A stretch of 64,000 nucleotides of DNA, taken from Impatiens glandulifera (taxonomy: Eukaryota > Streptophyta > Magnoliopsida > Ericales > Balsaminaceae). Each line of letters begins with the position of its first letter. Positions within the stretch are counted from its first letter, which is position 1. The stretch covers positions 127,667,641 to 127,731,640 of the forward strand of contig NC_061862.1 of assembly GCF_907164915.1 (NCBI RefSeq), written 5' to 3'. The notes below the pieces were generated by a model. That model had not been told where the DNA came from and did not search any database. It worked only from the letters and a program-made list of their open reading frames with translations. A program made the position numbers and the translations under genes. Shown here piece after piece: positions 9,895 through 20,895 of this stretch.

Positions 9895-11249
9895 GGACCA
9901 TTTTGTTGAGGAGTCCTAGCACTAGACAACTCGTGTCTAATACTGGATTCATCGAGAAATGCGGTTAAAGTGCTGTTGGTGAATTCGGTACCTCTATCAC
10001 TTCTAATGCTATTAATGCGAGTTGATTTTTCATTTTGCAAACGTTTAAGCAGTGTGATCAAATTTGATGCGGTGTCACGTTTGGATGGTATAAATATTAC
10101 CCATGTATACCTAGAGTAATCATCAATAACTACCATAGTGTAAAGCATACCTCCTAGGCTAATGACCTGAATCGGTCCAAATAAATTCATGTGAAGAAGA
10201 TCTAAGCATCGGCTAGATTGAATGTTTCCTTTACTTTTAAAGGTTGACATAGTTTGTTTGCCCATTTGACATGCTGTACAAACCTTGTCCTTATTAAATA
10301 CTATGTCAGGAATACCTTCAACTAGATTTTTACCGTGAATGTAGTTTAAGGTTTTCATGTTTAGATGGTTTAGTCTTTTGTGCCATAGCCAGGTTTGATC
10401 AGTCTTAGCTATCATGCATACAGGATGTTCTACCTTAGTTTTCCAGTCTACCTTGTAGATATTTCCTAGCCTATTTCCGGTTAGTAGTATGGTACCTTGA
10501 GAGTTCTTAACTAAGCATGCATGTTTAAGAAATTCTACCGTGTATCCAGCATCACACATTTGACTAATACTTAGCAAGTTAAAACGTAGGTTTTCAACTA
10601 AGAGTACATTATCAATTGTTAAGTTACCATGGACAATCTTACCCTTTCCCACAGTTCTACCTTTTGAGTTGTCACCGAAAGTAATTAGTGCACCGGTTTC
10701 TATTCTGATGTCGTTAGTAGGTTGTTGTTCCCGGTCATATGCCTGGAGCAACCACTATCCAAGTACCATTCAGAGTTTCCTAGCCGTTTCTTTAAATCCT
10801 GCAAAATATACATATTTACAACTGTTTGGTACCCACATTTACTTGTGTCCACATGCGATTAGTCCCTTGGGCATCCAGACTTTGACAAACCAGACAGCTT
10901 TCTTTGCTAAGGTCTTGACCGTCCTTTTGGCACTCGGTTTTGAATACTTCGGTTTTTCTACGAAGGCTTTAAATGAGGGTGATTTGTGGTTTGTCCTATG
11001 CGGTTGATGATTGACTCTCCTATTTTTGAGCAGGTTGGCTTTTCTTTTCTCAGGGTCAAGCCACTTCTTAGAATCAGTTGGACCTACATAGGTTAGTTTT
11101 TCTGTCGTATAATAGGCGGTCGATTCTTCTTCAGCGGTTAAGAAACTTCTAATGAAACTTATAAAAGGAAGGTCATTCTTTGAGAGCCTTACTTTCTCTG
11201 CGGGTTTTTGGTTATGGGATCTATCCTTTTTGTATCCTAAACCGAACAT
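9895..11249 (-). pseudogene. Copia pol: protease and integrase core, broken
   Basis: The protease active-site region with WYLDSGCSRHMTGN lies near 10700-10765, but in a different frame from both its neighbours. One frameshift falls near 10845-10855 and another near 10690-10735. The integrase zinc-binding region (WLWHKRLNHLN, CTACQMGK) and core (SDRGTEFTNS) are readable to 9895. The first catalytic Asp, normally in HxDLFGP, is Asn here (HMNLFGP). After TPQQNG the conserved segment with the catalytic Glu is deleted and the sequence jumps to MIADSG out of frame. Two of three catalytic acids are therefore lost. Confidence 0.85.
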
Positions 11250-11324
11250 GCAAAAAGGATGTCAGTTATAACTACACATTTTCTTTACCATGTCACTAGA
11301 TCTCTTATATGCGGCCATTTTATA

Positions 11325-12638
11325 CTAGAGTCGGGCATTTTCCTCCTTGGTTAGTTCTCGAACCGGTTCGCTAGACTGTTCGGTCTTGAGTGGTGGTTTA
11401 GATGCTAACTCGGTTTCTAAGGTGGGGATTTCATCAGGTTCTATGATCTCTAGTTCGGTTAGAATGGGTATTTCTGGTTCTGTCAGAGTGGGTACTATGA
11501 GGTCGGCTCTAAAGTTGAGTTGCTTAGGTAACAAAGGTAGTAGGTTCTTATACTCTGCTACCATATCATTCAATGCATTATATAACTCATCTTTAGTAAA
11601 TTCTTCACAGGGAGAGTCAAATACCTGTTCCTCATTTGCCATGAGGCATGTGAGTTCATCATCACTGTCACTGTGAGCCCATAAGCTTCCTCCATCATCG
11701 GCTATCAGTGCTTTTTGAACCTCACTTCCTTCACTGGTTTGTTGATAGTTATTTCGGTTATTTTGGTTGTCCGATTTCCGGTCATCCCTCCTCGATTTTC
11801 TGCATTCCCACTTGAAATGTCCCAAACAGTTACAGTTATAACACCTTACATTGGATTTATCACCATAGTTGTAGTTGTTTGTTGGTTGGCTTCTTTTCAT
11901 AAACCTCCCAAATTTCTGTGCAAGCATTTCCATGGCATCCTCGGTGAACTGTTCGGCGGTTCTGATTGGTGCAGGTGCAACCGGTTCTGTGGATGTGATA
12001 AGTGCTCTAGTTGAGGTTGATGCTGAAACTTCTTCTTCAGTCCTAGATCTCATTTCGAACTCATATGCCTTAAGGTCTTCGAATACATCATGTAGTTTCA
12101 TCTTACTTAGACAGTTTGATTCCCTCATCACCATTGTCTTTATATCCCATGCACTTGGAAGAGATCTTAATGCTTTCATGATAACCTCCTTGTTGTCATA
12201 CTTCTTACCAAGAGTTGCTAGCTCGTCTAACACACCTGTGAACCGGTCACTGTATTCTCTCATTGTTTCTCCCGGTTTCATCTTGATGCTTTCAAACTTC
12301 TGAGTAGCCACCATTACCTTGTTTTCCTTGGTTCTTTCATTTCCCTCATAAATCTGAATAACCGTGTCCCATGTTTCCTTTGCAGTTTTGCAGTCTCTGA
12401 TCTTGCAGTACGTGTTTCTGTCCACACTGTTGGAGATCCGGTTTCTGGCATGGTTATCCAGGTTATTTCTTCTCCTATCTTCAGTTGTCCAATCCTTCCT
12501 GTCCTTATCAATGATTATCAGTCCTTCGGCCAGGATGAACTGCATCTCGTCATCCATGGTGATTAAGTGTAGGTGCATTCGTGCCTTCCAGTTGGCAAAG
12601 TCATCACCTTCTAGCATTGGAGGCCTATCGAAAGACAT
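11325..12638 (-). CDS. Copia gag, 437 aa
   Basis: Forms the capsid-nucleocapsid of the retroelement particle. An uninterrupted frame: capsid-type helical region over residues 1-200 (DFANWKARMHLHL near 13, ETWDTVIQIYEG near 88, YSDRFTGVLDEL near 129) and a CCHC zinc knuckle at 266-279 (CYNCNCLGHFKWEC) with basic residues after it. An acidic tail follows. It ends at a TAG (11325-11327), after which the same frame stays open until a TGA near 11250, suggesting the stop is a mutation within an originally longer gag-pol frame. Confidence 0.92.
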   Translation of the reverse strand: MSFDRPPMLEGDDFANWKARMHLHLITMDDEMQFILAEGLIIIDKDRKDWTTEDRRRNNLDNHARNRISNSVDRNTYCKIRDCKTAKETWDTVIQIYEGNERTKENKVMVATQKFESIKMKPGETMREYSDRFTGVLDELATLGKKYDNKEVIMKALRSLPSAWDIKTMVMRESNCLSKMKLHDVFEDLKAYEFEMRSRTEEEVSASTSTRALITSTEPVAPAPIRTAEQFTEDAMEMLAQKFGRFMKRSQPTNNYNYGDKSNVRCYNCNCLGHFKWECRKSRRDDRKSDNQNNRNNYQQTSEGSEVQKALIADDGGSLWAHSDSDDELTCLMANEEQVFDSPCEEFTKDELYNALNDMVAEYKNLLPLLPKQLNFRADLIVPTLTEPEIPILTELEIIEPDEIPTLETELASKPPLKTEQSSEPVRELTKEENARL

Positions 12639-12663
12639 GCTTGCTTGAGTATTGAATCTAACT

Positions 12664-12675
12664 GCTCTGATACCA
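12664..12675 (-). other. Primer-binding site, initiator tRNA-Met
   Basis: On the minus strand TGGTATCAGAGC, two bases after the 5' LTR. This is complementary to the 3' end of plant initiator tRNA-Met and typical of Ty1/copia. Confidence 0.93.
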
Positions 12676-12677
12676 AT

Positions 12678-13921
12678 TGTTAGGATCTAGGTCGCGGTTG
12701 GGGGACCGGGGTCTGGGCCGGTTAGCGCGTCTCACTCAAAGGGTGGTGATTAATCCGGTTAGAGATTAACACCGGGGTTTCAATACTACACAAACTGTCA
12801 CAAACCCTTGAACCAGGTTCAAGCGCGGAAGAGGTTTGTTTCAGGTTGAAGCAGCACACTCACGAGATAGGCAGAACCGGTTTTGGATAAGACAGGTTTG
12901 GAAGTTGCTGGGTCGGTTTTGGATCTTAGTGATTCGGTTTAGATAGTGTTGAATCGGTTATAGCGGTGTAAATGGGTTAGTATAGATCAGTTAGAATGTA
13001 GAACCGGTAGAAAGTAAATAATAAGACAGGTTTTTATGGATGTTCGGAGATAAAACTCCTACGTCACCCCTTCCTCTCGAAACCGCGAGAAGGATATTCA
13101 CTAAGGAATACAAATACAATCCGATCGAGACTTATTTCCTGCTCGATAATACTCGTACAATTTTAACCGAAATTGTAGAATTACACTTCAACTTAGCACT
13201 TAAGCTTTCTAGAGATAGAACACACTCTTATCACTTGTAAATCAATTGTTCACTGTGTCTCACTTAAAATCTCTTTGTGTCCCACATTTACTCTTCTTCA
13301 GCTGCTCCTTTTATAGGTGAAATATGCCAACGGTAATATTTCACTTTCTTGAATTTGATTGGCTGAGCAGAGGTTCAGTGTTTCAGACCTGGCGGTCAAC
13401 CTTTCAGACCTGATGGTCTGATCTTCCAGTGTGTAAGACAAACCTGCTAGGTTTGTCTTTTACTCAATATGGTGACTGTTGGTACAGTTGTTTGTACTTG
13501 GAAGATTGCCTTTTTTATTTATCCTGAAGTAGAAAGATCTTGTAGGACAGTCTTCTGCAGCCTGCAGACTGTCCTTAGACTTGTATGAATATGGCAATGT
13601 TCAGTCTGTTCCTTTGGTATCGTTCTAAACAGATACCCGAAGTATCTTCTTATGCTGGTCGGTCATTTAACTTAACCGGATGACTTTCGGTTATTGCTTT
13701 GGCTTTTGAATGACCGGCTGTTTGGTGTTTCCAGCCTTCTTTGAGCGGTTATGTTTCTGGTCGGTTTGATAGTTTGCCTGGTTGAGCTTCTTAACCGGTT
13801 TATTGGTTTGATGGTTGGTTTTCTCAAACCGGTTGGATACTTTGACTGGTCCGGTTCTTTGTTCCTGCATGAAAGGTTTATTTGTGTTAAGTTCTGTGAA
13901 CCGGTCTAATTTTATCTAACA
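12678..13921 (-). repeat. 5' LTR of the large copia element
   Basis: About 97 percent identical by eye to the LTR at 247-1494 over its full length, with one 4-bp gap. Same ends (TGTTAG/CTAACA), same TATA box, dyad (13319-13340) and stem-loop (about 13069-13094). In element orientation this is the promoter-bearing 5' LTR; the globulin gene lies 0.9 kb beyond it in the opposite orientation. Confidence 0.93.
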
Positions 13922-13926
13922 TTATA
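13922..13926. repeat. Target-site duplication, right
   Basis: TTATA after the CA of the right LTR, identical to 242-246. Confidence 0.92.
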
Positions 13927-14335
13927 TTTTATTTATTTTATTATTTAAGTAAGTTTTTATTTTTTCTATATAAGGTACAACATAACATTGAATATAGCGT
14001 CAAAAATTTCGACGAATTTTTCATTACTTATTTTTTTACAATTTTTTGACCAATTAAAAAAGTTTTCGACGATATGCATTTTTCTTCTGAAATTTCATCC
14101 AAATTATAGTTTAAATTAATTTACTTATTTTGCTACGTAAATTTATCTTTTAATTTAGCGATAATTATAGAATATTTTTATTTTTTGCGACGAAGTTTTT
14201 TTATTTATTAATATTTGCGATGGTTTATGTTTTTCGTGGATTAAACCGTCGCAATATCCGTCGAAAATTTACGACCGTCGGTATTTATTCTTCGCTAATT
14301 AAATGTTTTTTAATGTAATGACATTCATATATTTC
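13927..14335. repeat. CACTA-like subterminal relic upstream of globulin copy 1
   Basis: Dense CGACG/CGTCG words (TTCGACGAAT, GCGACGAAG, CCGTCGCAATATCCGTCG) end near TTTTTTAATGTAATG, a degenerate match to a CACTA 3' terminus. The same DNA lies upstream of copy 2 at 60786-61205, diverged by about 18 substitutions and several gaps. It ends about 480 bp before the globulin ATG. Confidence 0.45.
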
Positions 14336-14521
14336 ACATAATAATAAGCTTTTTACTTGTATGAATTTTTTAAATAATTTTAATCTAATCAAATATTATT
14401 TTATAGTTTCTTAAAAACACTACGCCTAAACACGAATTTGTAATAATTTTGGGTGAGTTTTAAGAAAGTTAATTAGTCAAATTGAAATATTAATTAAGTA
14501 TAATAAATAAATCCCCAAAGC

Positions 14522-14729
14522 CATGCAACCTTCCACATGAGTAAAGAGATTCTTCAGCCAGATGTTTGTGACATGCAGATACAACAAACAAAATTCGGAA
14601 TATTAACAGTTAATGTCATCAGGTGGCTATGTTTTGCCGAGACAAGTCGGCAAGTCGCCACATCCCCATTTTAACATGCAAACCAAACACACCAGCGGCC
14701 AGACGTCCCATCTCCACTTATTATAAAAA
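14522..14729 (+). promoter_or_regulatory. Seed-type promoter of 11S globulin copy 1
   Basis: Three RY cores CATGCA at 14522, 14572 and 14675; the first lies in an AAAGCCATGCAACC context like the legumin box. A GACGTC core lies at 14702 and a TATA box TATAAAAA at 14722-14729, 74-81 bp before the ATG. RY motifs with an ACGT core are the known targets of B3 and bZIP factors in seed storage genes; seed expression is inference. Confidence 0.75.
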
Positions 14730-14802
14730 GGACATTCTCGGCCCTAAAAAGATCACACCAACATATCTCCATTTCCCAGTACTCAAGAGAAGCTAGCTAG
14801 CC

Positions 14803-16491
14803 ATGGCTAAAGGAAATACTCTATTAGCTTTCATCTGTGTCTTTGCATGCATCTCTCTCCTAGCCTCGGCTACCGATGAAAGAAGGCAAAGCCGGTTGAC
14901 TCAGGCCCAGCAATGTCGTATCCAACGGCTCACAGCTTCCCAACCTTCACAGAGGATCGATAACGAAGGTGGTTCGATCGAAATGTGGGAACAGAAGGAC
15001 GATATGTTCCAATGCGCCGGCGTAGCAGCTTTTCGTTACACCGTAAAAGCTAACGGACTCTCTCTTCCTCACTACCACCCATCTCCCCGCCTACTCTTCA
15101 TTGAAAAAGGTAACAGAAATTATAAACCTTATATATAATATATATATATATATTATGGATGATGTTATTTTCTGAAAAACAGGTGAGGGTTTGATCAGCA
15201 TTAATTTCCCGGGATGCCCTGAGACTTTCGAGTCGGAATCTGAGTCGATGTTCATGGGTAGACAGAGCAGTGACGAAAAGTCGGAGGGTCGTGAAGGAAG
15301 AGACTCGCACCAAAAGGTTCATCGTGTTCGCAAGGGAGACATCGTTGCTATTCCAAGCGGCGTGGCTTATTGGTGCTTCAACGACGGGACTCAAGATCTT
15401 GTAGCCGTCGCAGTAAACGATCTTAACCAAAACGTAAACCAGCTCGACCAGCAGTTCAGAGTAAGTATATCATATCTTCTTTTGAGAATAAAAAAAAAAT
15501 TCGTCAAGTTTTTATTAGTGGAATGACTTAATTTCTGTTTCTAGTCGTTCTATATGGCCGGTGGAATGCCAAAACAACAACGACAAACTAGATTTACTGC
15601 TCATGAAGCTGAAAAGAAAGAATACTTCGAGAATATTCTAGAACATTTCGACACAGAGTTGATGGCCGAAGCCCTAGAGATGCCTGTGGAGCTCATGCGA
15701 AAGATCCAACAAGGAGAGCAATCGAAGAAGGGATTCATCGTTACTGTTCGCGAGGGCATGCGCATGATCAAGCCAGACGAGAGGGAACAACAAAACGGCT
15801 TGGAAGAGTCTTCATGGTGTAGCATGAAGATCCGACACAACTTGGAATCTCGCCAACAATCCGACGTCTACTCCCGTCAAGGAGGCCGTCTCTACGTCGT
15901 CAACCAGAACAAGCTCCCTCTTCTCCGCCTCCTCGACATGAGCGCAGAGAAGGGCGAAGTATTCCCGGTAAGTAGTACGAATAAGGCTGCCCTAGACTAA
16001 AAATAATGATTATGTTGACCTAAACGAGCTGCGAAGGAAAAGGCCAAGGCCGGCTCTGTATGTAATATTCATTTTTGTCTCCAAAAATACATCATGAATC
16101 CACAATTTTATGTATTCAGAACGCGATGTACAGCCCAAGTTGGAATATGAACGGACACTCCGTGGTATACGTGACAAAGGGAGAGGCCGAGGTACGCATT
16201 GTGGACCAGAGCGGACAAGCAATAATGAACGAACGCGTGCGCGAAGGAGACATGTTTGTCTGCCCTCAATTCTTCGTGGTTACAAGTCAGGCTGGAAAGG
16301 AAGGATTCGAGTGGGTGGCATTCAAGACAACTAGCTCTCCGATGAAGAGTCCCTTGGCTGGTTACACTTCGGTGATGAGGGCTATGCCTCTTCAAGTAAT
16401 TGTTAACTCCTACCAAGTGTCTACTAGCCAGGCTAAAGATCTCAAGTATAATACTGGCCGACAGACCATGTTTCTCAAACCTAAGGCTTGA
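14803..16491 (+). CDS. 11S globulin (legumin-type) seed storage protein, copy 1
   Basis: Four exons: 14803-15109, 15183-15460, 15545-15967 and 16120-16491, all with GT-AG introns; total 459 residues. This intron layout is that of legumin genes. A signal peptide (about residues 1-23, ending LLASA) targets the protein to the ER and then storage vacuoles. Two cupin barrels follow. The asparaginyl endopeptidase site is Asn279-Gly280 in NGLEE, giving an acidic and a basic chain. Cys38 and Cys71 should form the intrachain disulfide, and Cys114 and Cys287 the interchain one. Reading through the introns gives early stops, so the exon model is needed. The acidic chain lacks a long hypervariable Glu/Gln tract. 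It differs from copy 2 at two residues (Arg/Ser in EAEVRIVD, Val/Met in QFFVVTS). The ATG context is AGCCATGGC. Confidence 0.95.
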
Positions 16492-16608
16492 ATCTCTTCT
16501 TAAACATGTGTTTGTGGATGTAACTAGTGTGTGTATGAGCTAGTATGTAGCAATAGCTAGTAAGCAGCGTTTACAATGCTTTTGTTTTTTGTTTTTTTCA
16601 AAAGGATG

Positions 16609-16614
16609 AATAAA
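16609..16614 (+). terminator. Poly(A) signal of globulin copy 1
   Basis: AATAAA 118 bp after the stop codon, in a T-rich 3' region. Confidence 0.6.
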
Positions 16615-17699
16615 ATATATCATGATGAGCTTGATATTATATATTATGTGTATGCCCCCTTTCTTTTCCTTTTTTGTAATGGGTTAGGAGTTTCCAACTT
16701 CTATAACATATTACTTTGTGGTCACAAAATTAGAAGAAAATACTACATATTATATATAGTATCATAATCCTAACGACATTTTTTGAATCAAAATATTAGT
16801 TAGTACGCATTCAGAAATATGGAGTCAAAATATTCTTGGTAGACACCAAGAGTTTATTAGTATCATTACAAAAAATAACTCTATTTTATACTATTTGACT
16901 TGAATTTTTATTTATTTATAAGAACTATTAAATTATTATAAATTTAAAATACCTTAGATATATAAATTTATAAAAACTATTACGAAGTTCAGAAAATTTT
17001 AAATTATTTACTAATAAGATATAATAAAATATTAATATTGAATAAAATTAAAATTATTATTTCAATAATTTATTATATATTATAATGTTTAATAGAGTAT
17101 ATCATTGATTGAATATTTATGTGTGAAAAAATGTTGATTGATATTTAGTTAAGATAATTTTATGTCCAGGTTAATGTATACAATGTATTGTGTAAATTTT
17201 GAATAGATAAACCATAGTTGATGTTATTTTTTTTAAAACATTAAATGTGATAGATTTTTTTCCGTGTTTTGTGATTAATAGATTTTATATAAATAATAAA
17301 AACATAAATGGCTCGATTTTGGTAGGAGAAAAATATGAAAATTTAGTGTCGTGCAAAAAAACCCGGAAAACCAATAAGCTAACTGAATCGATAGTTAACC
17401 GGTTTCATTTGAACGGTTTATTGATTAACCGGTTCTAACGGTTCGATTTTCGGTTAGATTAAATTGTAATATTTAATAATCTATAAATCTTTTTATTTTT
17501 AAATTTTAAATTATAATTTTTATAAAATTGTTTTTAAAACACATTATACTTTATATAAAATTTTACAAAAATAAATTAAAAACAAACTAAAATAATTTCA
17601 TTAAAATATGTAAAATTATTTTTATAACGATACAATAACGTGGAATTATAAATTAACAATATCAAAATAGTTAAACAAATAAAAACTTGATGTCTTTAA
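16615..17699. other. AT-rich DNA downstream of globulin copy 1
   Basis: No gene seen. Up to 17113 it matches the end of the window after copy 2 at about 99 percent by eye. 17345-17460 is rich in AACCGGTTT-type words. Confidence 0.6.
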
Positions 17700-20447
17700 T
17701 ATTCTCTTCAACAGATCCGACAAATTCGAAACCCTAGAAAGAGAGAGAAAACCTCTGGAGATTTTTAAGGAAGCGCGATCGGTACAAGCGACACAACTCG
17801 GCACGGCGGCACAATAGGCACATTCACGAAACGATCGACATAGGCGTCACAATATTGTATTTGAGTCGGAAGTCATAAAATCGACGCTGAAATCAGCATT
17901 GATTAAAGGAAGTGCGATCGGTATAGGAGACACGACATGATCGTCATGGGCGGCACAATAGGCACAGGCGACCCAACCCGATCTACACGGACAACACGAT
18001 ATTGTATTAATAAAAGGAAGTGCAATCGGCACAGGAGGCACGACACAATCAGCACGGGAGGCACAATAGCACAGATGACACGACCCGATCTTCACGGACG
18101 GTCTAGCGACGTTTTGTTGTGTAGTTGGCTTTGACTGTTATTTCTGGTTTTTGATTTCTTTTAGCTACTTTTTTGGGATCTGTTGGTTGTCATTTACTGT
18201 GCAGTTTGCTCCTCAATCAGGCTAGTCTAGGTTGGGTGACTTTGCTGGCTCCTTCATTGTAATTTGATGCTATTAATTACTATTGTTGATTTCTGATGCA
18301 GGTCTGAATTGTTGATAGTTGCTAAGGCATTTCGTTGTCTGCTGCGCAGGTTGAGCCACGACGAGCCTCCGCTCGACCAGCCTCCGCTCGACTAGCCTCC
18401 TCAACCGAACTAAAAGCATAAGGAAAAATAAAGAGAATTTAGAGAAATTGGCTGAAAGGGATGCCACTTCTTCTAGGTGTCCGACCGGTCACAACGCTAC
18501 TAATGCAGATGACGTTGACTTCAATCCAACTATTGCATCGACCACTCACATCGCTGGTCTATCAACCGGTCGCGCCCATCTCCCGACTCATCTCCCAACT
18601 GGACATGACGCCCCTCCCTTGACCGGTCATGTATCCTCCACCCCGACCGTCATGGCTGCTGTCAACTAAACCAATAGCGCTACTCCTTCAACAGGCCATG
18701 TCGCTGCCAACCTGACCGGTCATGATGTTGTTTTTCCAGTCGGGCTCACCTCAACCACTATGGCATGTCACGACATCCCCACCCCGACCGCTCAAATCCC
18801 CGATAAGTCGTGGACCATGGGACGAAATGAAATCGCAAATATGGAGGGCATTGGGAACCAAATTATCAAATCCCTCACCCAGTTCCAAAGGCATGAACTT
18901 GTCATTACCAATGAAAAGAGCGAGCAAATCATTTTCCAATTCAAAATCCGATTCGAGCAAGATTGGAACTCATTCGACAAAACTGAATACGAGGAAATCG
19001 TTCTGTGCTCAGTTAGTGTCATGAGGGAGTTCTACAAGTGCCCCAAAACCTATGCATACACTACACAAACAAATGCAAACCAAATATGGCAAACCAATAA
19101 GGTTTGGGGAAAAATAGGACAGTTAATGGAGGCAAGCTCAATGTAGATCCTAGCTTAAAAATTAAAACGCTCGAACACCCACTCCAAATCGAACTCTCCC
19201 TAGAAATTGAAGAGGAATGCATCAACGATTGGAAGCGAGTTGTCGTCGGTCACTTTATGGGCACCCACAAGGCCCCATTCCGAGCAATCAATGCCGCCCT
19301 TTTCCAACAATGGAGCGAAAATAGACTTAAAAAAGTCAAAGTCAACGACTTTGGCTATTTCTTCCTCACTTTTGGCACGGAGACCGAAGCCCAAGCCATT
19401 ACCGACTAAGATTTCACCTTCATGTTCAGCTTATGTTTCAAGCTTGCCAAATAGAATGAAGAAATGGACGTCAATAGAAAACCGCCACAATCTGAACAAG
19501 TGTGGGTGAGACTAAGAAACATTCCACTGCACCTTTGTAATGCCAAAGCACTTGCCTACCTCACCAGACTCATTGGAAAGCCTCTTAAGCTCGATCCTAA
19601 TTTTGACTCGTTAAACGAGTCACGTTTTCTCTTGTTTGCATTGAGATTGATTCAATGAGTACAAAACCAGAAAAATTCGAGTTAAGATGCCGGAATGGAA
19701 ACATGGCTATCATTGAGGTCATGTACGAGCAGCCGGAAAAAGAGGATGAAGAAAAGCAAAAGAAACCCGTGGCCACCCCCGAATAAGAGAATCGCAAGGT
19801 GGTTAAGAAACCCTATATCTAAATCCTCAAAGAAAATGAAAACAAAAACAAACACGTGAACGAGAACCAAACTAATCCCGATCCCACTAAGCCTGAAACC
19901 GAGGCCCTTTTCCCACTAATTAGGTTCGAAAAGCCCGACGTCGATGTGGATGATAGTGAAAGATAAAACATATTAAAAACCATGAGCTTCGAAACCAAAG
20001 AAAGCCGCTACATTGTTAAAGAAACCACCTTAAGGGAAACAACTCATACGCTCAATACCAAACTCAAGCCCAAAAGAAAAAAGTGACAAGAGAAGCTAGC
20101 GAAGACGAAGAAGCCGGAACTCTATCCAGAAATATATCCCAAAAAGACATAAGGGTGACAAGAAAGAAGGAAAGAAAAAATAAGGGCAGAGACAAGAGAG
20201 ACGAGTCTGAGAAAATCAACCCCTATCGTCTTGTTTTAGTTGAATGATTGTTAGTTTCATTCCTTATTCACTTTTGTACTATGATTTCATGTCAGTGTGC
20301 ATTTCTTAGGCCAATTGTGGATTCCTTATGACCATCGTGTGCTGACTTTGAGCGAATTGTTGTAAGCTCAATTTCAGCTCTTGTACTCTTTTTACCCTTT
20401 TCGGGTCTTTTTAATTAATGGCTTAAGCCATTTCTCAAAAAAAAAAA
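17700..20447 (+). mobile_element. LINE-like non-LTR relic, ORF1 only
   Basis: The 5' leader (17760-18110) is built of GGCACGACACGATC-like repeats, followed by a DUF4283-type ORF1 and, directly after its C-terminal part, a 3' region ending in a poly(A) run at 20437-20447. No endonuclease or RT is present, so this is an internally deleted or ORF1-only copy. A relative with the same leader lies at 46020. The 5' edge is approximate and no target duplication was found. Confidence 0.6.
18448..19660 (+). pseudogene. LINE ORF1 with DUF4283-like domain, broken
   Basis: The N-terminal part is Thr/Pro/His-rich with repeated TGH words (18448-18669). The DUF4283-like domain starts near 18880 (QIIFQFKIRFEQDW, EYEEIVLCSV) and ends at VWVRLRNIPLHLCNAKALAYL near 19500. 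It is interrupted by a stop at 18667, a frameshift near 19105-19125, a TAA near 19407 and a TAG near 19454. The domain is typical of plant LINE ORF1 RNA-binding proteins and usually precedes a CCHC knuckle; a lysine- and glutamate-rich tail follows here. It is homologous to 46367-47442. Confidence 0.65.
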
Positions 20448-20895
20448 TTCGCTTCATGTTTTTAACTTTCTACCCAACCCTTGGTTGGTCAAAATTAATC
20501 GACATAATGTATTTGAATTTTCTCAGGAACATAAAAAAGCTAACAAAATAGCTATAAAAGATATTATATTATTATAATAAAATTATATATTATAATATAG
20601 TATTAAATATATCAATAAAATATATTATATTATAATAGAGGAAAGGATGAGAATAGTATAATAGGAAAGTGCAAACAATAATTAAAAAAAACATTTTATA
20701 AATTTATTACTTAATTTAAAAAATTGAATTATCGGTTCCTAGTTAAACCCGGTTAACCGATCGAAACCGACCAAACTAGTAGAACCAGAACCGGTAAAAC
20801 TGATATCATTAATGGTCGGTTAACTAGTTTTTAAAATAAGAGGCAAAACCGGTCTTAACCGGATCCGTTTAACCGGTTAACCGGCCGGTTGAACC
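20448..20895. other. AT-rich spacer with an AACCGG-rich block
   Basis: 20720-20890 is dense in AACCGG/CCGGTT words and ends TTGAACCCTCC, which resembles the end of a hAT-like repeat. No coding frame. Confidence 0.35.

Larger units (their letters stand above)
247..13921 (-). mobile_element. Full-length Ty1/copia (SIRE/Maximus-like) retrotransposon
   Basis: The element has two LTRs of about 1.25 kb, TG/CA ends, 5-bp target duplications, an initiator tRNA-Met primer site beside the right LTR and a polypurine tract beside the left LTR. All genes read on the minus strand: gag, protease, integrase, RT, RNase H, then about 6 kb containing three paralogous accessory ORFs before the 3' LTR. Long LTRs, a long post-pol region and the RT sequence style fit the SIRE/Maximus lineage; lineage placement is inference. 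The LTRs differ at about 35 sites by eye, roughly 3 percent. The integrase is broken, so the copy should not be autonomous. It lies upstream of globulin copy 1. Confidence 0.93.

Noticed and set aside
15110..15182. Read-through frames across globulin introns as alternative short proteins
   Set aside because: Clear GT-AG introns with conserved phase restore a full 459-residue globulin; the read-through frames end in intron stops.
16010..16416. Antisense frames of 70-102 codons over globulin exon 4
   Set aside because: Opposite-strand shadows of a well-supported exon.
17345..20890. AACCGG-rich blocks at 17345-17460 and 20720-20890 as terminal repeats of one hAT-like element
   Set aside because: The right block ends like a hAT terminus, but the left block has no matching inverted end and no 8-bp target duplication was found.
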